5,054 nt of DNA from Propionibacteriaceae bacterium (GTDB lineage Bacteria > Actinomycetota > Actinomycetes > Propionibacteriales > Propionibacteriaceae). Shown here piece after piece: positions 1 to 5,054 of the stretch (the first letter of the stretch is position 1; each line of letters begins with the position of its first letter). Under the pieces are notes generated by a model that had not been told where the DNA came from, did not search any database, and was given only the letters and a program-made list of their open reading frames with translations. Made by a program: the position numbers and the translations under genes. The stretch lies in contig JAJTCL010000227.1 in assembly GCA_021323255.1 (NCBI GenBank), forward strand, positions 1-5,054. The letters are read 5' to 3'.

Positions 1-2658
1 CCGAGGTTGCATGCCTACACCAGCATGTGGCGGCTGCGCGGTGACGCCTGGGCATCGCTGGCCGACGTCACTAAACGGCTGTCCGATGCCCGTACGCCCA
101 ACGAGCTGCGTCCGGCCCTGCAGGACGAGGCCGGAGAGCTGGTGCGGCTGCTCGACCCGCTGGAGACCTACTGGGCCTATCCCGGACGCAGCCAGCTCGA
201 GCAGATCGCCCTGCTGTGCGACATCGGCGACTACGGGTCCGCGATGCGCAAGGCCGACACCGTCACCCGAGTCATCTCCGGCAACATCGTGGAGGCCACC
301 GCCGCCGAGCCCGGCGACGCTTCCGCGATCGCGGCACGAAATGCCGTAGCGACCGGGATTCCGGCGTTTCAGGTCCTGGTCGTGGACGACCTGCCCGAGG
401 CTGACGTCACCCGTCTTCGCGACGAGATGCGCAAGCTGCGGCGAGCCGAGGATCCCTTCACCTATGAGCTGCTTTTCGTCACGACCTTTGAGGACGCACT
501 GCTTGCGGTACTGCTGAACTCCGAGATCCAGGCCTGCGTCATCCGGCCCGGCTTCGGGGTGGTCTCGCATCACCGGCTCGACGATTTGCGTCACTTCATC
601 GAGGACTTCGACCCGCAGGTCGCGCAGCCGCTTCCCTCCGCGGAACGGATGCTCTTGCTGGGCAAGGAGATCGCCGAGCGCCGACCAGAAATCGACCTGT
701 ACCTCGTGGCGCAGGTCTCGATCGAGCGGTTGGCCGGGGAGATGACACGGCGGTTCCAGCGGATCTTCCATCGCGACGACTTTCTGGAGCTGCACCTGTC
801 CATCCTCCGTGGGGTGGCTGCCCGGTACCAGATGCCGTTCTTCACCGCACTGACTAGCTACAGCCGCCAGCCGACCGGTGTGTTCCACGCGCTGCCAATC
901 TCGCGGGGCAAATCGGTGGTCAACTCGCCCTGGATCCGCCAGATGAGCGACTTCTACGGGCTCAACATCTTCCTCGCGGAGACTTCGGCGACCTCCGGTG
1001 GGCTGGACTCCCTGCTTGACCCGTCTGGGCCGATCAAGAAGGCGCAGGAGCTGGCCGCTCGCGCCTTCGGCGCGGACCGGACCTTCTTCGTAACCAATGG
1101 GACATCGACGGCGAACAAGATCGTCGTCCAGTCCATGATCACCCCCGGCGATGTGGTGCTGGTTGATCGGAACTGTCACAAGTCACACCACTACGCGCTG
1201 ATGCTCGGCGGCGCACAGGTCACGTACCTCGACTCCTACCCGCTCGATGAGTACTCCATGTACGGCGCCGTCCCACTGGCGACCATCACCGGATGCCTGC
1301 GTGATTACGAGGCGGCCGGACGGCTGCACAAAGTCAAGATGCTGTCCCTGACAAACTGCACGTTCGACGGCATCGTCTACGACGTCGAACGGGTGATGAA
1401 CGAGTGCCTGGCGATCAAGCCGGACCTGGTCTTCCTGTGGGACGAGGCATGGTTCGCCTTCGCAGGCTTCCACCCGATCTACCGCCGGCGTACGGCAATG
1501 GCTTCGGCACGCAGACTGCAGCAGCGCTACCGCAGCTCGGAGTACGCCAAGGAATACGCCACGACGCGAGCAAGCTTGGATGACGGTGCGTATGCGATGC
1601 CCAATCCCGATCGGGTGCGGCTGCGCGTATACGCCACGCAGTCCACGCACAAGACCCTGACTTCGCTGCGGCAGGGGTCAATGATCCACGTCCTCGACGA
1701 GGACTTCCAGTACCTGAACGAGGAGGCCTTCGACGAGGCCTACATGACCCATACATCCACCTCGCCCAACTACCAGATCCTGGCATCTCTCGACGTTGGT
1801 CGCGCCCAGGCCGAGCTCGAGGGCTACCAACTCGTCCAGCGACAAGCCGAGCTCGCGATGAACCTGATGGACGCCGTCGACAACCACCCGCGGATCCGCA
1901 AGTACTTCAGGTTCCTCGGCACGCCGGAGATGATCCCCTCCCGCTACCGCCAATCGGGGATCGACTATCCGTTGCGCGGAGGCTTCTCCCAGATGGAGAC
2001 GGCCTGGAGGCACGACGAGTTCGTCCGAGACCCCAGCCGCTTGACCCTGCTGGTCGGCGCCTCGGGGATTGACGGCGACACCTTCAAGCACAGCTATCTG
2101 ATGGACAAGTACGGCATCCAGGTCAACAAGACCTCCCGCAACAGCGTGCTGTTCATGACCAACATTGGCACCACCCGCAGCTCGGTCGCCTATCTCATCG
2201 AAGTGCTGCTGAGGATCACCGAGGACCTCGACGAGGAGCTCGCCCAGCTCGGCCCGCTGGGACATGCAGCGAGAAACCGAAGGATCGCCTCCCTCACCAG
2301 CAACCCGCCGCCGCTGCCGAACTTCACCAGGTTCGCCGACCGGTTCCGGCATGACGCCAAGAGTCCGGACGGCAACCTGCGGGACGCGTACTTCCTGGCC
2401 TACGTCGCCGGCGCGTGTGAGTACCTTCCCGCCGAGGAGTTGGCCGCGCGGGTCGCGGAGGGACGAGAGGTGGTGTCGGCGATGTTCGTCACGCCGTACC
2501 CACCGGGCTTCCCGATCCTCGTCCCCGGACAGGTCGTGACCAGCGACATCCTCGACTTCATGTCGGTCCTCGACACCCGCGAGATACACGGGTACCTTCC
2601 CGAGTTCGGCTACCGGGTGTTCACCGAAGAGGTTCTGCGGGACTCCGGGCACGATTAG
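1..2658 (+). CDS. Orn/Lys/Arg-type PLP-dependent decarboxylase, long actinobacterial form (5' end outside window)
   Basis: A fold-type-I PLP enzyme expected to decarboxylate a basic amino acid (lysine, arginine or ornithine) to the amine or polyamine in the cytoplasm. Residues are numbered from the TTG at 7, the first possible start visible. The frame is open to base 1, so the start is probably upstream. Residues 1-118 form a mostly helical extension. From 121 (FQVLVVDD) comes the response-regulator-like wing domain. The catalytic domain spans roughly 275-680: TNGTSTANK (363-371, PLP phosphate loop), NCHKS with H391 (stacks on PLP in LdcI), LWDEAW with D479 (pyridine-nitrogen Asp), STHK with Schiff-base K549, and THTSTSP (581-587). 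The C-terminal domain has TPYPPGFPILVPGQ (829-842). At over 883 residues it is longer than the LdcI/AdiA/SpeF type (about 710-760). Odd points are the altered T-P-G-H motif at 295-301 and an insertion near 499-537. Family membership is secure; the substrate is not. The gene ends at TAG and converges on the permease. Confidence 0.93.
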   Translation, partial: PRLHAYTSMWRLRGDAWASLADVTKRLSDARTPNELRPALQDEAGELVRLLDPLETYWAYPGRSQLEQIALLCDIGDYGSAMRKADTVTRVISGNIVEATAAEPGDASAIAARNAVATGIPAFQVLVVDDLPEADVTRLRDEMRKLRRAEDPFTYELLFVTTFEDALLAVLLNSEIQACVIRPGFGVVSHHRLDDLRHFIEDFDPQVAQPLPSAERMLLLGKEIAERRPEIDLYLVAQVSIERLAGEMTRRFQRIFHRDDFLELHLSILRGVAARYQMPFFTALTSYSRQPTGVFHALPISRGKSVVNSPWIRQMSDFYGLNIFLAETSATSGGLDSLLDPSGPIKKAQELAARAFGADRTFFVTNGTSTANKIVVQSMITPGDVVLVDRNCHKSHHYALMLGGAQVTYLDSYPLDEYSMYGAVPLATITGCLRDYEAAGRLHKVKMLSLTNCTFDGIVYDVERVMNECLAIKPDLVFLWDEAWFAFAGFHPIYRRRTAMASARRLQQRYRSSEYAKEYATTRASLDDGAYAMPNPDRVRLRVYATQSTHKTLTSLRQGSMIHVLDEDFQYLNEEAFDEAYMTHTSTSPNYQILASLDVGRAQAELEGYQLVQRQAELAMNLMDAVDNHPRIRKYFRFLGTPEMIPSRYRQSGIDYPLRGGFSQMETAWRHDEFVRDPSRLTLLVGASGIDGDTFKHSYLMDKYGIQVNKTSRNSVLFMTNIGTTRSSVAYLIEVLLRITEDLDEELAQLGPLGHAARNRRIASLTSNPPPLPNFTRFADRFRHDAKSPDGNLRDAYFLAYVAGACEYLPAEELAARVAEGREVVSAMFVTPYPPGFPILVPGQVVTSDILDFMSVLDTREIHGYLPEFGYRVFTEEVLRDSGHD

Positions 2659-2679
2659 CCACGTACGGCGTCAGTAGCG

Positions 2680-2697
2680 GCAGGCAGTAGTCCCTGC
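2680..2697. terminator. weak hairpin between convergent genes
   Basis: GCAGG at 2680-2684 pairs perfectly with CCTGC at 2693-2697 across an 8-base loop, in the 78-base gap between the two convergent stop codons. The position suits a bidirectional terminator, but the stem is only 5 bp and no T-run follows on either strand, so it is not a classical intrinsic terminator. The pairing is visible in the sequence; the function is a guess. Confidence 0.22.
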
Positions 2698-2729
2698 ACA
2701 AGCTTGGGGGTGAGCTGCTCGACGAACAT

Positions 2730-2744
2730 GCCCGCCTCACGGGC
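2730..2744 (-). terminator. GC hairpin enclosing the permease stop codon
   Basis: GCCCG (2730-2734) and CGGGC (2740-2744) form a perfect all-GC 5-bp stem whose 5-base loop contains the TGA stop of the permease gene (2737-2739, - strand). No U-tract follows on the - strand. It may help to protect or end the permease transcript, but stems this short are common in GC-rich DNA. Confidence 0.2.
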
Positions 2745-4284
2745 CGTGGGGGGTATAGGCCTCCTCGTCCGAGCGGCGGATTACATCTGCGGAGAGCCGG
2801 CCCTCACCAACGACGGCGTCGACCTCCAGGTCGCCAGCCGCACCGTGCTCGTGCATCCAGACATCTGACTTCTGCTCGGCGGCCAGGCCCTCCTCGGTTG
2901 TGTGTGCCTCGACCACGGCTGGGCCGGCAACCCGGCGCAGCACCGCATAGGCCACGAGCACCACTGCCCAGGCCAACAGGCTCAGCAGGATCTGGGATCG
3001 GGTCTCATCCCCTAGGAACATTGCGATGAGGACGGCGACGATCGCCGCAGCCGCGACGATGGTGAGCACCGGGAAGAACCACATCTTGATTTGCAGCCGC
3101 TCCGGCGCGGTGCGCTCGATGATCCGCCGCATCCGCAGCTGCGACAAGCAGATCATCAAGTAGACGAACAAGATGATCGCCCCAGAGGAGTTGAGCAAGA
3201 ACAAGAACACCCTGTCCGGGGAGACGAACGCAGCGACCACACACAAGTACCCCACCAAGGTCGAGGTGAGAATCGCCTTCAGCGGCACGCCGCGCCTGCT
3301 CACGTCGAGCATCCACCGCGGCGCCTCCCGCCGCGCCGAGAGCACGAACAGCATCCGAGACGCGGTGTACAGGCCCGAGTTGAGGCAAGACAACACCGCG
3401 ACCAGGACGACCCCGTTCATGATCTCCGCAGCAGCCGGGATGCCCATCTCCTCAAGCGCGCTGACATAGGGCGAAGAGCCCAGCTCTGGTGAGTTCCAGG
3501 GCAGGATCGTGACCAGCAGGAAAATCGATCCGACGAAGAAGAAGGCCACCCGGAAGATCACCGAGTTGGTGGCTTTGACAACCGCCTTGTGCGGGTCCGA
3601 CGACTCGGCCGCGGCAATGGTTGCGATCTCGGCGCCGACCATGGAGAAGACCACGATCACAACACCGGAGAAGATCGCCCCGATGCCGTTGGGGACGAAC
3701 CCGCCCTGCGCGGTCAGGTTGGAGAAGTCCAGGTCCTTGCCCGGCCACAAACCAAGCACGAAAAGCGTGCCGAGCACGATGAAGGCCATGATGGTCACAA
3801 CCTTGATTCCGGCGAACCAATACTCGAACTCACCGTAGGACGCGACCGAGAAGAGGTTCGTGGCTGTCATCAAGATCATCAAGACCAGCGCGATGGCCCA
3901 GAGCGGAACGTCGGGCAACCAACGTTGCAAGATCTTGCCCCCGGCGACCGCCTCGAAGCCGACCACGATGACCCAGAAGTACCAGTACAGCCAGCCGACC
4001 GAGAAGCCGGCCCAGCCGCCGAGGGACTGCCGGGCATAGTCTGCGAACGAGCCCGTCGACGGGTTCGCCGTGGCCATCTCGCCGAGCATGCGCATAACCA
4101 GGACGATGAATGCGCCGGTTACCGCGTAGGTGAGGAAGGCGGCAGGACCGACAGTGTTCATCACCACGCCGGAACCGACGAACAGCCCCGCGCCGATTAC
4201 CCCGCCGATCGCGATCATCGCAAGGTGACGCTGCCTTAGCCCTTTGTGTAGCTCGCCGCTCGGTGTTGCTTCACCATGCGACAT
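2737..4284 (-). CDS. gabP: GabP-like amino acid permease (AAT family, APC superfamily)
   Basis: An inner-membrane, probably proton-coupled amino acid importer of 515 residues with about 12 hydrophobic helices (residues 21-450). It closely resembles E. coli GabP: IGGVIGAGLFVGSG (26-39) is the helix-1 unwound substrate-binding motif; RMLGEMATANPSTGSF (65-80), WLYWYFWV (98-105) and SYGEFEYW (149-156) match conserved GabP blocks; VGAEIATIAAAES (216-228) and SCLNSGLYTASRML (299-312) are the helix-6 and helix-8 signatures. The ATG at 4284 is chosen because GAGAGGAG lies 5 bases upstream and GELHKGLRQRH after it fits the family's N-terminus. The same frame stays open to an ATG at 4386, but that stretch is Arg/Pro-rich and lacks family similarity. 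A hydrophilic acidic tail (about 455-515) is absent from E. coli GabP (466 residues). GABA is the likeliest substrate by resemblance; other AAT substrates remain possible. It is transcribed toward the decarboxylase, so from its own promoter. Confidence 0.9.
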   Translation of the reverse strand: MSHGEATPSGELHKGLRQRHLAMIAIGGVIGAGLFVGSGVVMNTVGPAAFLTYAVTGAFIVLVMRMLGEMATANPSTGSFADYARQSLGGWAGFSVGWLYWYFWVIVVGFEAVAGGKILQRWLPDVPLWAIALVLMILMTATNLFSVASYGEFEYWFAGIKVVTIMAFIVLGTLFVLGLWPGKDLDFSNLTAQGGFVPNGIGAIFSGVVIVVFSMVGAEIATIAAAESSDPHKAVVKATNSVIFRVAFFFVGSIFLLVTILPWNSPELGSSPYVSALEEMGIPAAAEIMNGVVLVAVLSCLNSGLYTASRMLFVLSARREAPRWMLDVSRRGVPLKAILTSTLVGYLCVVAAFVSPDRVFLFLLNSSGAIILFVYLMICLSQLRMRRIIERTAPERLQIKMWFFPVLTIVAAAAIVAVLIAMFLGDETRSQILLSLLAWAVVLVAYAVLRRVAGPAVVEAHTTEEGLAAEQKSDVWMHEHGAAGDLEVDAVVGEGRLSADVIRRSDEEAYTPHGP

Positions 4285-4289
4285 ATCGG

Positions 4290-4297
4290 CTCCTCTC
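4290..4297 (-). promoter_or_regulatory. Shine-Dalgarno site of the permease gene
   Basis: On the - strand GAGAGGAG ends 5 bases before the ATG at 4282-4284. The AGGAG core (4290-4294) is a near-ideal anti-16S match at normal spacing, and it decides the start in favour of 4284 over the upstream in-frame ATG at 4386. Confidence 0.8.
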
Positions 4298-4361
4298 GGA
4301 TGTGGGCCCGGCCTGCCCGCATCGACGACCTCACGCGATGATCTGAATCGCTTTGACCCAA

Positions 4362-4379
4362 CAAATCTTCCCGGATTTG
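4362..4379. promoter_or_regulatory. inverted repeat upstream of permease, candidate operator
   Basis: CAAATC (4362-4367) and GATTTG (4374-4379) are perfect inverted half-sites separated by 6 bases, inside a locally AT-richer patch 78 bases upstream of the permease ATG. Size and place suit the operator of a dimeric regulator controlling the permease; it could equally form a short RNA hairpin in the leader. I could not place convincing -35/-10 boxes around it, so the relation to the promoter is unknown. Confidence 0.4.
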
Positions 4380-4658
4380 AACGCACTTAGCCACTAGCTT
4401 GGGCATTGGGCCAGCCAGCCCCGGCACTGGTGTTGTTAGCCGCCGCCTAGAAATGGGTCTACCGCTTCGCCGCCACGGCCCACGACATCGCCTTCCCTCT
4501 CGCGGCGAAGGTGTCCCCTCTATTGGGACTGGTACTACGTAGTGGTCGAGGCTCGGCCCGACCAAACCCTGACCCGGCGGCCCGGTCACATGCGGGGCGT
4601 ACTCAGATGATCGCTGCTCGACCTGTTCTTCCCCACCGGCCGATCCATCACGGTGTCC
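4380..4658. other. region without recognisable gene
   Basis: This stretch lies between the permease leader and the short-chain dehydrogenase remnant. Stop-free frames cross it on both strands, as expected at this GC content, but their translations are Arg/Pro/Gly-rich and match no family I recognise. A + strand frame beginning after the TAG at 4448-4450 gives a protein-like stretch (KWVYRFAATAHDIAFPLAAK) with no start codon before it; I cannot assign it. A 10-base palindrome, ACTACGTAGT, lies at 4534-4543, which is not rare for this length. The permease promoter probably lies in the part nearest 4380-4440. Confidence 0.5.
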
Positions 4659-4853
4659 GCCCAGCGCGTTCGCCTGCTCGGCGATCTCGCGCGTCTGCTC
4701 CAGGTCGGCGAGGTCTCCGACGACGGCCTTTGCGCCCTGGCCTACCAGATCTCGAACGGCCGCGAGCCGGTCGCGGTTGCGAGTGTGGACAACGACGTGG
4801 TGGCCCCGCCCCGAGCAGGGTGTGCGCGGCCGCTCGCCCGAACTGAAAATGAT
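4659..4853 (-). pseudogene. remnant of short-chain dehydrogenase/reductase (SDR) N-terminus, frameshifted and truncated
   Basis: Read on the - strand, GRAAAHTLLGAG (codons 4839 down to 4804) is followed, one frame over, by HHVVVHTRNRDRLAAVRD, then KAVVGDLADLEQT and EIAEQANALG, ending at 4659. This is the first Rossmann half of an SDR: helix 1 after the glycine loop, strand 2 with the Arg/Asn typical of NADP-binding members, and the strand-3 D-L-x-D that contacts the adenine. Dropping one G from the run at 4804-4812 restores a single frame. Upstream, only a strand-1-like LIIFSSG survives in the second frame and the T-G-x-x-x-G-x-G dinucleotide loop is gone. Downstream, the expected N-A-G strand, the catalytic Ser and Y-x-x-x-K are missing in all three frames. 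Intact SDRs have about 250-300 residues; about 65 remain here. A sequencing error could explain the frameshift but not the losses at both ends. Confidence 0.65.
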
Positions 4854-5054
4854 CAGTTGTGGCCTACTGAGACGTACTGGGCGTGCGCGGCCAATGCAAC
4901 GATCATGCATCTGCCAGCTGGGAAGCGCCGCTCGGATGCTGGTTAGGGCCGGTGAACCAGCTGCTCACAACCGCTGTCCAGCATTTGTGACCTTAGCCAG
5001 GCTGTTCGCAATCTCCGACGACATCGGTGGAGGAGACGGCGATTTCATTCATGT
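4854..5054. other. right-end region without convincing gene
   Basis: I see no supported coding region here; the short ORFs on both strands are under about 30 codons or shadow the SDR remnant. The stretch contains overlapping inverted repeats (listed separately). GGAGGAG at 5029-5035 resembles a Shine-Dalgarno site, but the nearest ATG (5051) is 15 bases further on, too far for normal initiation. A + strand gene could begin at or just beyond the window edge; this is a guess. Confidence 0.4.
4936..4984. repeat. overlapping inverted repeats, mutually exclusive hairpins
   Basis: GCTGGTT (4938-4944) pairs perfectly with AACCAGC (4955-4961) across a 10-base loop. The overlapping ATGCTGG (4936-4942) also pairs perfectly with CCAGCAT (4978-4984) across 35 bases. 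Both pairings use the same GCTGG, so they exclude each other in RNA. No T-run follows either hairpin. It may be a leader structure or a protein-binding site, or chance. Confidence 0.35.

Noticed and set aside
1678..2652. Long - strand reading frame opposite the decarboxylase
   Set aside because: It is an antisense shadow of a GC-rich gene: its composition mirrors the + strand codons and the + strand frame has full family motifs.
3589..4239. Long + strand reading frame opposite the permease
   Set aside because: His/Asp/Arg-rich translation typical of the complement of membrane-protein codons; no recognisable domain.
4285..4386. 34-residue N-terminal extension of the permease from an upstream ATG at 4386
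   Set aside because: It is Arg/Pro-rich and unlike GabP N-termini, while the internal ATG at 4284 has a strong Shine-Dalgarno site and fits the family length.
4300..4440. Sigma-70-type promoter boxes for the permease
   Set aside because: No -35/-10 pair with acceptable match and spacing stood out on the - strand; TCAAAT-like hexamers lack a partner.
4534..4543. Perfect palindrome ACTACGTAGT as a regulator site
   Set aside because: A 10-base palindrome is expected several times in 5 kb by chance, and no gene start lies close by.
4236..4910. Single 224-residue - strand reading frame over the right end
   Set aside because: Only its middle resembles a protein family (SDR). It overlaps the start of the permease gene, has low-complexity Arg/Pro/Gly ends and needs a frameshift to make sense of the SDR part, so it is not one real gene.
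4965..5048. 27-codon - strand ORF near the right edge
   Set aside because: Too short, no convincing ribosome site visible within the window and no family resemblance.

Overview
The window is GC-rich with GC-dominated third codon positions. Together with the protein types this suggests a high-GC actinobacterium, but no marker in the window fixes the genus. It holds two intact-looking protein genes, one decayed gene fragment and about 770 bases at the right end without a convincing intact gene.

Left half (1-2658, + strand): a long pyridoxal-phosphate enzyme of the Orn/Lys/Arg decarboxylase group (fold type I, related to LdcI/AdiA/SpeF). It has an extra helical N-terminal region, a response-regulator-like wing domain, the catalytic domain with its Schiff-base lysine, and the family's C-terminal domain. 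The reading frame is open at the window edge, so the true start is probably outside. The motif that reads T-P-G-H-x-G-G in the enterobacterial enzymes is replaced here, and about 40 extra residues lie between the PLP-binding aspartate and the catalytic lysine.

Middle (2737-4284, - strand): a 12-helix amino acid permease very like GABA permease GabP, with a good Shine-Dalgarno site at the chosen start and a long hydrophilic C-terminal tail. It converges on the decarboxylase, with only 78 bases between the two stop codons. The pairing suggests amino acid, polyamine or GABA metabolism. The exact substrates cannot be read from the sequence, and the convergent orientation excludes a shared operon.

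Right end (4285-5054): the permease leader carries a perfect 6+6 base dyad, a candidate operator. Further right, on the - strand, is a remnant of a short-chain dehydrogenase/reductase N-terminus, frameshifted in a G-rich run and cut off after about 65 residues. Beyond it are overlapping inverted repeats that could form alternative hairpins, and a Shine-Dalgarno-like sequence near the edge that may precede a gene beginning outside the window. I see no tRNA, rRNA, CRISPR array, insertion sequence or recognisable phage gene, and no clear evidence for an undescribed multi-gene system.
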